Source: an uncultured Lachnospiraceae bacterium
GTDB lineage: Bacteria > Bacillota > Clostridia > Lachnospirales > Lachnospiraceae
Direction: 5' to 3'
DNA length: 64,000 nt
Assembly: GCA_934364805.1 (NCBI GenBank)
Contig: CAKRMH010000002.1
Span: 124,001 to 188,000, forward strand
Shown here: one piece after another, positions 26,454-34,366 of the stretch
Position numbering within the stretch: the stretch's first letter is position 1
How the letters are laid out: the number at the start of each line of letters is the position of its first letter
Made by a program: the position numbers and the translations under genes
Notes under the pieces: generated by a model
Told to the model about the DNA's origin: nothing
The model's database searches: none
What the model saw: the letters and a program-made list of their open reading frames with translations, nothing else

Positions 26454-26597
26454 TTATTTGCACTGCTCGCATGTCTGGTTTCCTACTGTGCAGGAAGTTT
26501 TACATGCTGACTGGCATGATGTCTGGCACTCGCCACATCCACCTTTTTTGATTGTGTTCTGTAATTTTCTTGTATTTAATGTCTTTACGTGTTTCAT
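26454..26597 (-). CDS. scfA: SCIFF ribosomal peptide precursor
   Basis: 47-codon gene for the six-cysteines-in-forty-five (SCIFF) ranthipeptide precursor. The leader MKHVKTLNTRKLQNTIKKGG precedes a core CGECQTSCQSACKTSC, then TVGNQTCEQCK. The core up to the sixth Cys is near-invariant across clostridia. Here the C-terminal CEQCK adds a seventh Cys at position 46. AAGGAGAG is seven bases before ATG and an extended -10 promoter is upstream. The maturase gene follows 99 bases downstream. Proposed to act in signalling, but the function is unsettled. Confidence 0.95.
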   Translation of the reverse strand: MKHVKTLNTRKLQNTIKKGGCGECQTSCQSACKTSCTVGNQTCEQCK

Positions 26598-26656
26598 TAA
26601 GAATCTCTCCTTTTCTTCATCTATTGACGGAACGCTAAAATCCGCCTATCTTCTGT

Positions 26657-26685
26657 ATTATATCACAGCACTCCCTATATGGAAA
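26657..26685 (-). promoter_or_regulatory. extended -10 promoter for scfA
   Basis: TGATATAAT with TTTCCA 17 bases upstream, about 60 bases before the SCIFF start codon. The same TGTGATATAAT core occurs in the tig promoter. Confidence 0.65.
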
Positions 26686-26700
26686 GGTTTTTTTGAAAAA

Positions 26701-27081
26701 TCATCCTGGGGCGGCCATTCCTCCGATCATCGAAGATGCAAGACAAAGGATCATTGCGATAAACATCTGCATCATATCCTTCATCTGACCTCCGCCTACT
26801 GCAAGTGAAATCGCAAGAAGTACGAAAAAATACGCCGCACCAGCTGCAAGCCCCCACAGGAATCTGCGTTCTCCCATATATCGTCCCATAAGAAATCCAC
26901 CAATTACTCCGGCAATGACATACACCAGTATAATAACGATCTCTGCGACATTCCTTCCAAGTGCCATCTTATACATGACAACCGAAAGAATGAAAAGCAG
27001 CATTGCACTGACTGCGATCATCAGCATGACTGTAATCGCTAACATTTTCCCCGGCTTTTTTTTCTTTTCCTGTCTTTCCAT
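26701..27081 (-). CDS. TIGR04086 family membrane protein
   Basis: 126 residues with four hydrophobic segments, a Lys-rich N-terminus (MERQEKKKKPGKMLA) and the loop motif GGFLMGRYMGERRFLWGLAAGA. This family is regularly encoded beside the SCIFF peptide, as here, but its role is unknown. Start selected at the second Met, seven bases after GGGAG. Its coding end precedes the scfA promoter. Confidence 0.85.
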   Translation of the reverse strand: MERQEKKKKPGKMLAITVMLMIAVSAMLLFILSVVMYKMALGRNVAEIVIILVYVIAGVIGGFLMGRYMGERRFLWGLAAGAAYFFVLLAISLAVGGGQMKDMMQMFIAMILCLASSMIGGMAAPG

Positions 27082-27177
27082 ATGCATTCTCCCGCAAAGT
27101 ACACCTCTCCAGCCGTTTATCTGACCGGATCATTGGTATATCTTATGCGGGAGATCCTGCACATATGCTATGCTTCT

Positions 27178-28569
27178 TTATAACTCGCAGTTATTTACAG
27201 TTCTTGGGAACGGAATGACATCACGGATATTGCCCATTCCCGTCAGATACATTACGCATCTTTCAAAACCAAGGCCGAATCCTGCATGTCTTGCAGATCC
27301 GTATTTGCGAAGATCCAGATAGAATTTATAGTCCTCTTCTCTTAATCCAAGTTCCTGGATACGTTCAAGAAGCTTATCATAGTCATCCTCTCTCTGGCTT
27401 CCACCAATGATCTCTCCAATTCCAGGAACAAGGCAGTCCACAGCCGCAACCGTCTTTCCATCCTCATTCATCTTCATATAGAAGGCTTTGATCTCTTTTG
27501 GATAATCCGTTACAAATACCGGACGTTTGTAGATCTGCTCTGTCAGATAACGCTCATGCTCTGTCTGAAGATCACATCCCCAGGATACCTTATAATCAAA
27601 TTTATCATTGTGTTTGGAAAGGATCTCAACCGCTTCTGTATAAGTAACTCTTGCAAAGTCATTGTTTACAACATTGTGCAGGCGGTCTAACAGTCCCTTA
27701 TCTACAAAATTATTGAAAAATGCCATTTCTTCCGGTGCATTTTCCAGTACGTAATTGATCACATATTTTAACATGCTCTCAGCAAGGATCATATCGTCCT
27801 CAAGATCTGCAAATGCGATCTCCGGCTCGATCATCCAGAACTCCGCTGCATGACGTGTCGTATTGGAATTCTCCGCACGGAAAGTCGGTCCGAACGTGTA
27901 AATGTTCTTAAATGCCATTGCATACGTCTCACCATTTAACTGGCCAGACACCGTAAGATTCGTCGGCTTTCCAAAGAAATCCTGTGTATAATCCACTTTT
28001 CCATCGGCTGTCTTTGGAACATTGTTCAGATCCATGGTTGTTACCTGGAACATCTCACCAGCGCCTTCACAGTCACTTCCAGTGATCAGTGGAGTGTGTA
28101 CATATACAAAGTCTCTCTCCTGGAAAAATTTATGAATGGCATATGCACATAAGGAACGTACACGGAATACAGCCTCAAATGTGTTTGTTCTCGGTCTCAG
28201 ATGTGAGATCGTTCTTAAGTACTCAAATGTGTGGCGTTTTTTCTGAAGCGGATAATCTGGTGTGGAAGCACCCTCGATCTCTACTTTTTCTGCCTGGATC
28301 TCAAACGGCTGCTTTGATTCCGGAGTCGGAACCAGTTCACCGGTAACAATGATTGCCGCTCCTACGTTGATCTTCTGGATCTCTGCATAATTCTCCAGCC
28401 CATCCGCATACACAACCTGGATCGGCTCAAAAAATGTACCGTCATTCACAACAATAAATCCAAAATTCTTAGAATTACGGTTGCTTCTTACCCAGCCTCC
28501 GATTGTAATCTTCTGGTTTTCGAATTTCTTCTGATTGCGGAAAATATCTCTGATATTTGTTAATTCCAT
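27178..28569 (-). CDS. asnS: asparagine--tRNA ligase
   Basis: Class IIb aminoacyl-tRNA synthetase, 463 residues. The OB-fold anticodon-binding domain (about 14-110, IGGWVRSNRNSKNFGFIVVND) precedes the catalytic core with motif 2 YTFGPTFRAENSNTTRHAAEFWMIEPE and motif 3 GFGLGFERCVMYLTGMGNIRDVIPFPR. The FRAENSNT stretch favours AsnRS over AspRS. Start set at MELTNIRD with GGAGG eight bases upstream. No T-box is visible in the 62-base gap before it, so it is probably cotranscribed with the upstream foldase gene. Confidence 0.96.
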   Translation of the reverse strand: MELTNIRDIFRNQKKFENQKITIGGWVRSNRNSKNFGFIVVNDGTFFEPIQVVYADGLENYAEIQKINVGAAIIVTGELVPTPESKQPFEIQAEKVEIEGASTPDYPLQKKRHTFEYLRTISHLRPRTNTFEAVFRVRSLCAYAIHKFFQERDFVYVHTPLITGSDCEGAGEMFQVTTMDLNNVPKTADGKVDYTQDFFGKPTNLTVSGQLNGETYAMAFKNIYTFGPTFRAENSNTTRHAAEFWMIEPEIAFADLEDDMILAESMLKYVINYVLENAPEEMAFFNNFVDKGLLDRLHNVVNNDFARVTYTEAVEILSKHNDKFDYKVSWGCDLQTEHERYLTEQIYKRPVFVTDYPKEIKAFYMKMNEDGKTVAAVDCLVPGIGEIIGGSQREDDYDKLLERIQELGLREEDYKFYLDLRKYGSARHAGFGLGFERCVMYLTGMGNIRDVIPFPRTVNNCEL

Positions 28570-28631
28570 CTTTATTTCCTCCAAAATGATTCATTTCTTA
28601 TTTTGATTAAACACTGTTCTCTTTTCAGTGG

Positions 28632-29855
28632 TTACTGCTGTTCGGTTGACTCCACCGCCTCAGTAGAATCTGTGCTTCCTGTAGAATCAGCTGCTGTTAC
28701 GGTTACATTTGCCTTATTTACGACAAAATCCATAGCCTTATTCACAAGATAAAGCTTTCTCATATAGGCTTCCCCGTCCTCTGCATTGTCATTACCAAAT
28801 GCGTTATATACAGCTTCTGTATCATCAAATCCATACTGTGAATTGTCTACAAAATTCTGGACAAACTGATTGTAACCTTCATCATCAACTTCAAGATTCT
28901 CCTTCTTGGCGATTGCCTGGAAAATAAGTTCTACTTTGATCTGTTCCTCCAGATTGGTTCTCCACTGGGACTGTGCATCTTCAAGACTTGTATTGTAGGT
29001 ATCCTTTAAATAGGTCTCGAGATCCTCAGTTTCATCAACATACTGTTTCTCATAGGAAGTCTGATATTCATTCAGTCTTGCCTCCAGATAATCTTCCGGA
29101 ACTTCTACCTCGCTGGATGCAAGAAGCTGTTTTTTCACCTCTGCAACGGTTGCGCTGTATTTGTTATTGCCAGCCTGATATTCCAGATAGGAGCGCACAA
29201 AATCCTTAAACTCCTGTGCGGAATTCAGGTTATATTTCTCTGAAAAATTATCCTTGATCACATCATCGGAAACCGTATCCAGAGTTACCGGCTGATAGAT
29301 GCCGTTGATCACAAATTCAAAAGTTGCAGGCTGTCCTGCGAGATCTGAGCTCCCATAATTTTCCGGGAAAGTCACATCCGTAGAGACCGTGCTTCCTACG
29401 GTTGCTCCGATCAGGCCTGCTGAAAATCCATCTATATAAGTAGTGCCGGATTTCACATCCTTATTATTATCCACATCGATCAGTACATCCTGTGCAGAGC
29501 CTTTATCAAACGCCTCACCATCATGATATCCTGTATAGTCTACATTTACATAATCGCCAGCCTGTACGGTATCACGGTCTGTCACCTCAACAGATCCGAG
29601 ACCATAGCTGTTTAACATGGACATTCCCTGTTTTTCTACATCCTCATCTGTCACATCATAATTGCCGGAGATTTCTATATCCATTCCATCATAGCTGCCA
29701 AGCATTTTTACCTGCTTGTCCACATCAACATCGATCTGGGAACTTCTAGCCTCAGCCTCTGCGGTCTCTGTTGTATTATCCTTGCCGTTTCCACATGCGG
29801 TCACGGTTGTCAAAGTTGTCATGCACAGTAAAAGTGCGATTATTCTTTTCTTCAT
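28632..29855 (-). CDS. trigger-factor-like peptidyl-prolyl isomerase lipoprotein
   Basis: 407-residue exported foldase. The N-terminal signal MKKRIIALLLCMTTLTTVTAC ends in a lipobox (TVTAC), so the mature protein should be lipid-anchored on the outer face of the membrane. An FKBP-like domain (about 85-215, QAGDYVNVDYTGYHDGEAFDKG) is followed by a helical region resembling the trigger factor C-domain (NSAQEFKDFVRSYLEYQ onward). The Ser/Thr/Glu-rich tail is flexible. It probably assists folding of secreted proteins. Own promoter; asnS follows 62 bases later. Confidence 0.88.
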   Translation of the reverse strand: MKKRIIALLLCMTTLTTVTACGNGKDNTTETAEAEARSSQIDVDVDKQVKMLGSYDGMDIEISGNYDVTDEDVEKQGMSMLNSYGLGSVEVTDRDTVQAGDYVNVDYTGYHDGEAFDKGSAQDVLIDVDNNKDVKSGTTYIDGFSAGLIGATVGSTVSTDVTFPENYGSSDLAGQPATFEFVINGIYQPVTLDTVSDDVIKDNFSEKYNLNSAQEFKDFVRSYLEYQAGNNKYSATVAEVKKQLLASSEVEVPEDYLEARLNEYQTSYEKQYVDETEDLETYLKDTYNTSLEDAQSQWRTNLEEQIKVELIFQAIAKKENLEVDDEGYNQFVQNFVDNSQYGFDDTEAVYNAFGNDNAEDGEAYMRKLYLVNKAMDFVVNKANVTVTAADSTGSTDSTEAVESTEQQ

Positions 29856-29902
29856 AATTCATACCTTTCTTATCCCATCAGTGATTGCCTAAATGCAATC
29901 TA

Positions 29903-29931
29903 ACTTTACTAACATACCATAAAACAGCCAA
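29903..29931 (-). promoter_or_regulatory. candidate promoter for the foldase lipoprotein
   Basis: TTGGCT, 17-base spacer, TAAAGT on the minus strand, 48 bases ahead of the start. Confidence 0.45.
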
Positions 29932-29948
29932 AATTAAAAGGGATTCCG

Positions 29949-29977
29949 TTGATTTTTCCATGAATCAATGATACAAT
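29949..29977 (+). promoter_or_regulatory. SigA-type promoter for the 30-kb membrane protein
   Basis: TTGATT, 17-base spacer, TACAAT, followed by AAGGAGGA 8 bases before the next start. Confidence 0.65.
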
Positions 29978-30005
29978 ATTATCCAGCAAAAAAAGGAGGA
30001 ACCCC

Positions 30006-30515
30006 ATGAACACAGTTACTATTGTATTGCTTGTCATTGCGATCGTACTTATTGCAGTAATGGTGGCATTATATTTCTTTGGAAAGAAAGCCCAGAAAAA
30101 GAAGGATGAACAGGACGAACAACTGGCAGCGGCAGCGCAGAGCGTTACCATGCTGATTATAGATAAGAAGAGACTCCGTATAAAGGATTCCGGTCTGCCT
30201 CAGCAGGTGATCGATCAGACTCCGAAGTATCTGCGTCGTTCCAAACTTCCAATTGTAAAAGCAAAAGTTGGTCCAAAGATCATGACTCTGATTGCTGATG
30301 AGCAGATTTTCAACGAAATTCCTTTGAAGAAGGAAGTAAAAGCTACTGTCAGTGGTCTTTACATCACTCAGGTCCGCGGTCTTCGTGGTCCTCTTGAAAA
30401 ACCGCAGGGCAAAAAAAGCTTCCGTGCAAAACTTCAGGAGAAATATAATAAGGCAAACGCTGAACTCAAAGCAGAGAAATCTACAGCATCCGGCAGCAAA
30501 TCCAAAAAGAAATAG
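30006..30515 (+). CDS. single-pass membrane protein of unknown function
   Basis: 169 residues. One N-terminal membrane segment (VTIVLLVIAIVLIAVMVALYFF) is followed by a charged linker (KKAQKKKDEQDEQ). A globular middle of about 100 residues contains VTMLIIDKKRLRIKDSGLP and LPIVKAKVGPKIMTLIAD. A Lys/Ser-rich tail ends in SKSKKK. I do not recognise the family. It is monocistronic between its own promoter and a strong terminator, which suggests steady expression. Confidence 0.75.
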   Translation: MNTVTIVLLVIAIVLIAVMVALYFFGKKAQKKKDEQDEQLAAAAQSVTMLIIDKKRLRIKDSGLPQQVIDQTPKYLRRSKLPIVKAKVGPKIMTLIADEQIFNEIPLKKEVKATVSGLYITQVRGLRGPLEKPQGKKSFRAKLQEKYNKANAELKAEKSTASGSKSKKK

Positions 30516-30532
30516 TTATGAACCTAAAATCA

Positions 30533-30565
30533 GGCATGTCCGCATTACGGACATGCCTTTTTTCT
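30533..30565 (+). terminator. terminator after the 30-kb membrane protein
   Basis: GGCATGTCCG / CGGACATGCC stem followed by TTTTTTCTTTT. Confidence 0.92.
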
Positions 30566-30783
30566 TTTATTTTCTGTCATCTTCTTACGCTTTTCCCATA
30601 TGTGCCTCAATGGTGGCCTGCATGACAGCAGTGGGATTTTAAACTGGTTCTTAAACTCACAGGACATTCTGATGCCGTTAAGGTCTGGCTGAACGAGCCT
30701 GGCAAAGTCATGCTTTTAGTATCCATTCCTCTGATCTGATCAAAAACACCTTATTGATCTGTATTATCCTTTGTATCGCAGGA
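30566..30783. other. 218-bp spacer without a recognised gene
   Basis: It lies between two terminators. Short open stretches in several frames (for example GHSDAVKVWLNEPGKVMLLVS on the plus strand after an out-of-frame start) hint at a decayed gene, but no family could be named. Confidence 0.4.
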
Positions 30784-30829
30784 AAAATAAAAAGATGCGC
30801 AGCAGTTCATCACTGTTACGCATCTTTTT
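30784..30829 (-). terminator. terminator overlapping the DUF1934 gene end
   Basis: AAAAAGATGCG / CGCATCTTTTT stem containing the stop codon, followed on the minus strand by TTTTTATTTTTCC. Confidence 0.85.
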
Positions 30830-31283
30830 CGTCTTTTACAATCTGAAACCCCTCGGTTCCTTTTTCATTGACCTGTAAATGAATATGGCAGTCTGCCACA
30901 TGCTCATAATTCACTTCAAGTTCATAGTCAACTTCCACCTTCAGTTCATTCTCCTTCTCCTGAATATCGACCTTCTTTGTGTCGATTCCAATGAGCAGGC
31001 TTCCATATGGTGTATAATAATAAGTTACATTTTTCTTGTTCTTTTCAAAGACCATATGTGTACTGGTCGCACCACCTTTTTTCGTGAGCTCCATACTGTC
31101 TTTTCCGACTTTGATCATATTCTTTCCAGTGCTGTCCACACCTTCGACGACCTCTTCGTACATCACATAATGTTTTCCGTTTCTGAAATAATATTCTCCG
31201 GCTGTAATTACTTCTACCGGATCTGCATCACTTTCTTCTGCAAATTGTATTCCACGAATGGAAATCAACACATCTTTTGTCAT
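30816..31283 (-). CDS. DUF1934 (YwiB-like) beta-barrel protein
   Basis: 155 residues. It begins MTKDVLISIRGIQ and continues with paired strands such as GEYYFRNGKHYVMYEE, and later GSLLIGIDTKKVDIQEKENELKVEVDYELEVN. These are the features of DUF1934, a calycin-like barrel related to YwiB. Start set at the Met after GAAGGA; a longer frame 25 codons upstream has no ribosome site. It lies downstream of spoIIR. Biochemical role unknown. Confidence 0.82.
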   Translation of the reverse strand: MTKDVLISIRGIQFAEESDADPVEVITAGEYYFRNGKHYVMYEEVVEGVDSTGKNMIKVGKDSMELTKKGGATSTHMVFEKNKKNVTYYYTPYGSLLIGIDTKKVDIQEKENELKVEVDYELEVNYEHVADCHIHLQVNEKGTEGFQIVKDEKDA

Positions 31284-31366
31284 AGCTTTTCCTTCATCTG
31301 TTCTAACTACGGTTTCAAACACGAAGAATATTATATGCCACCATCTGAGGAATAGCAATCATCATT

Positions 31367-32047
31367 TTACTTAAAATAGTCCAAAAGTCTGGAATGCACC
31401 TCATAATTTCCTGATGTGAATACATCCTCATATTCTTCCGGACTCAAAACTTCCTGCAATTCCTCTTTGGCATCTTCATCCACGATCTCATATACACTGT
31501 CACGGAAACACATATTCGGATAAAGTACACACCACCAGTTATGCCCTTTTCCTTCTCCGATCACAACCTGGAGAGCTTCATAATTACCCGCCGGGAACGT
31601 ATAACTTCCATAGGTTTTCACCGGAAAATCCGTATGTGTGACCTTCGCACTGACGGAATCCCCACATCCCTGTTCTTTCAGTGTCTGTTCCGCTTTTGCA
31701 ACGATGTCCGGGATCGAATCTGTAATAATCCTTCTTGTCTCATCCATATCTTTTACATCTGCAAGCCGTGGCTCCATCAACTCTCCAATGGCATCCCGTA
31801 CCTGCAGTTTCAATTTCTGATCTTCTTTGGAATCACTGTTTGCCAGCACATGAAACCGCATAATTTTTGAGGCGATCGATGGCTGCAGCGGATCCTGCAT
31901 GCGATATGCCGCCATCGCTTCATTTCTTTGAAATCCCCCAATCCCAATCAGAACTACAATTACTGCAATGAGAATTCCCATACTGATTTTTATATGGTAT
32001 CTTCTTTTTGTATTGTTCTTTCTTTTTTTACAATTTTTCATTTTCAT
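31367..32047 (-). CDS. spoIIR: stage II sporulation protein R
   Basis: Secreted signalling protein made in the forespore that triggers SpoIIGA-dependent processing of pro-sigma-E. 226 residues: a basic N-terminus, one membrane/signal segment (MGILIAVIVVLIGIGGF), then the SpoIIR domain with IMRFHVLANSDSKEDQKLKLQVRDAI, ADVKDM and FPAGNYEALQVVIGEGKGHNWWCVLYPNMCF. These motifs are diagnostic. AGAGAGGAAG precedes the start. It lies downstream of the germination operon and may be read partly with it. Confidence 0.95.
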   Translation of the reverse strand: MKMKNCKKRKNNTKRRYHIKISMGILIAVIVVLIGIGGFQRNEAMAAYRMQDPLQPSIASKIMRFHVLANSDSKEDQKLKLQVRDAIGELMEPRLADVKDMDETRRIITDSIPDIVAKAEQTLKEQGCGDSVSAKVTHTDFPVKTYGSYTFPAGNYEALQVVIGEGKGHNWWCVLYPNMCFRDSVYEIVDEDAKEELQEVLSPEEYEDVFTSGNYEVHSRLLDYFK

Positions 32048-32139
32048 GCTTCCTCTCTATCATCCATCCAATATTTTCTGTTCTATAAAAATGTCTCTCT
32101 GTCATAGATTCTTTCCAGAAAAAGGAAGCTTATTCAACT

Positions 32140-34362
32140 TTAATGCTCCACCATCGTCACACGGACATCATATTGAAGCTGGATCGTATCCTCGTAAAGA
32201 ATTTCTGCATTCGCAGTAGCGCTCTCCTGCTGCTTTTTCCATGCCTGATACCATGTGCGGTTATAACCGCCCAGTTTCTTATAGGAGTTGCTCAGATCGA
32301 TCCTCTGGTTTTGCAGACTGTTTTCCGCAAGGTCTTGAACATAGGAAGTCACTGCATGGGATATGTCTTCCGGAAATACTTTCTGCTGGAATGCCTGCTG
32401 TTTCACGTTTTCTCCCTGCAGCAATTCCCCTTCACAGGAGACGGCGACTTTTATGCACCCCTGCGCAGAAAGATCATACTCCGTATGAAACGCAGTCAGC
32501 TGAAGATAATCCCCATTTCCAGTTTCCGCTATATACTGCTTTAATGTTCCATTTTCAAGAAAGCCAAGCTGTGCGCATTCCATGGATACAATTCCTTTCG
32601 GAACACCTCTTTGCATACAGTAATATCCCGTGATCACAGGCTTATTCTCCTGTATGGTAAGATACGGCAGAAATAATGTTTCCAGTCTGTTTTTGGAGGC
32701 ATCAAATAAACTTCCAAGTGTCGGCAGTCCATCTGCATCCACAGACGCATCATTTTCAAATAACTGTTCCAGATAGGTTCCAAGATTCTCAGAAAGCGAT
32801 TCACTGACTCCAAGCAATGCGCCCGTCTGATCCGTAACACATACATAGGTGTTTCTCGGGAAATCGCTTTCCTGTTCCAACAGTTCGACCATCCGGTTAA
32901 ACTGATCCTGATCTGAAAGAAAATGCTCTCCAAGAACAAGCACCTTCATATGATTATAGTCCACGACCTTATTTAACTGCTTTTCATAATTATGCTGTGC
33001 CTGGTAAAAATCTTTGGCAGACATCGCAAAACTCCCCACATGGTCAAGATCCGTCATCTCATCCGATACCTTTTCCAGAGGCTGATATAAGCAGGAAAAT
33101 GCAACATTTTTATCCAGTGGGTCCTCTTCCACCGCAGCAAGCATCGGGAAGCACCGGTCCTCCAGTTCCACAGAACAACATCCATTCAAAAACATACTGC
33201 TCAAAATACAACTGAGCGCAATCATAAGGTGTCCTGTTTTTCTTCCTCTTCCCCCTGTACCCGATACATTTCCTCTGCTCTTCTTACCTGTACACCAGAC
33301 GATAAGCCCCGGAACAACAATCATAAGCGGCGTTCCGATATACCACAGGTATCCAAGAAACAGACGTCCTCCGTTCGGATTCCGGTAAAAATAAGCGGCA
33401 CACAGGATTGCCATAAAAACAAGTACGGTAACATAGCGTTTGTTTCCTTTATGTCCAATAAGCTTTCGGAGTGCCTGCGCCCCATAATACAGATCCGTGT
33501 TCAGCAGGGCAAACAATGTAAAAAACCATACCCCAAGCATAAGCGCATCTGCACGCTTTAAAAATCCACCTGTTACCTGAACTGTACTCATAAACGTGAC
33601 CGCAGGATATTCCATTCCTGCAAGTGCTGCACTTCCAAAATTTCCAAGCAAAAGCATATACATGGCTGCTAATAGAATCCCGGCAAAAAGAAGTGCTTTT
33701 TCAACGCTCCTCTGCAGCTTTTTCCCACGATCTGCCTCTTTCACATGATCCATAAGAAACAACATCCAAAAGGTTGTTCCCCAGAAAATAAATACCAGAT
33801 AGGATGCCCTTGCCACATTCCCGGCACCATGCATAAAGACAGGTGTCCAGTAGTCCGTATCAATCTCTTTTACCGCACCAAGCAGCATTGCAAAAAGCGG
33901 AAGCATAATAAACCAGAAAAGTACCTCATAGATCCTTGCCCTTCCTTCTATGCCTCCCATAATTCCATATCCCGCAATGCATGCAAGGACCAGAAGGATC
34001 AGCCAGTACGACTCATCCCTTAAAAGATTCTTCTGGATCAGATGTGCAAAAATAAATGCTGTGTATCCGGACACGACAGCCGCCTGAAGCAAAAGCCATA
34101 GAAAAACCAGTTTTTCCCAGAAAACCGGAAGTTTTTCCTCGCAATAAGCCAGAAAACCCGACTTCATCGTACGGCCAAGTCCCCCAAGATAACGCACATA
34201 ACACAGAGCCGCCGCTGTACCTGCAAGAATTGCAAAAACACCGTCCACTCCGGCTTCTCCTGCAAGAAGTCCCGGAAGCAGAAGTGTACTCATTCCAATC
34301 AGGTCATACGTAAAAAGCCGGAATACCTGACGCATTGATATCTGATGATTATTGGAAAACAT
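32140..34362 (-). CDS. GerB-GerC fusion: spore germinant receptor permease plus Ger(x)C subunit
   Basis: 740 residues in one frame. Residues 1-360 form a GerAB-like permease with ten hydrophobic segments (ISMRQVFRLFTYDLIGMSTL at the N-terminus, LGYLWYIGTPLMIVV at the end). After a basic linker (GKKSRGNVSGTGGRGRKTG) comes a signal-like segment MIALSCILSSMFLNGC (380-395), complete with a lipobox, then a GerAC-type domain (VELEDRCFPMLAAVEED, ending YQAWKKQQESATANAEI). Usually B and C are separate genes. AGGA lies six bases before the Met380 codon (33223-33225), so a free C subunit could also be made. The upstream gene is gerA-type, 4 bases away. Confidence 0.88.
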   Translation of the reverse strand: MFSNNHQISMRQVFRLFTYDLIGMSTLLLPGLLAGEAGVDGVFAILAGTAAALCYVRYLGGLGRTMKSGFLAYCEEKLPVFWEKLVFLWLLLQAAVVSGYTAFIFAHLIQKNLLRDESYWLILLVLACIAGYGIMGGIEGRARIYEVLFWFIMLPLFAMLLGAVKEIDTDYWTPVFMHGAGNVARASYLVFIFWGTTFWMLFLMDHVKEADRGKKLQRSVEKALLFAGILLAAMYMLLLGNFGSAALAGMEYPAVTFMSTVQVTGGFLKRADALMLGVWFFTLFALLNTDLYYGAQALRKLIGHKGNKRYVTVLVFMAILCAAYFYRNPNGGRLFLGYLWYIGTPLMIVVPGLIVWCTGKKSRGNVSGTGGRGRKTGHLMIALSCILSSMFLNGCCSVELEDRCFPMLAAVEEDPLDKNVAFSCLYQPLEKVSDEMTDLDHVGSFAMSAKDFYQAQHNYEKQLNKVVDYNHMKVLVLGEHFLSDQDQFNRMVELLEQESDFPRNTYVCVTDQTGALLGVSESLSENLGTYLEQLFENDASVDADGLPTLGSLFDASKNRLETLFLPYLTIQENKPVITGYYCMQRGVPKGIVSMECAQLGFLENGTLKQYIAETGNGDYLQLTAFHTEYDLSAQGCIKVAVSCEGELLQGENVKQQAFQQKVFPEDISHAVTSYVQDLAENSLQNQRIDLSNSYKKLGGYNRTWYQAWKKQQESATANAEILYEDTIQLQYDVRVTMVEH

Positions 34363-34366
34363 ACTT

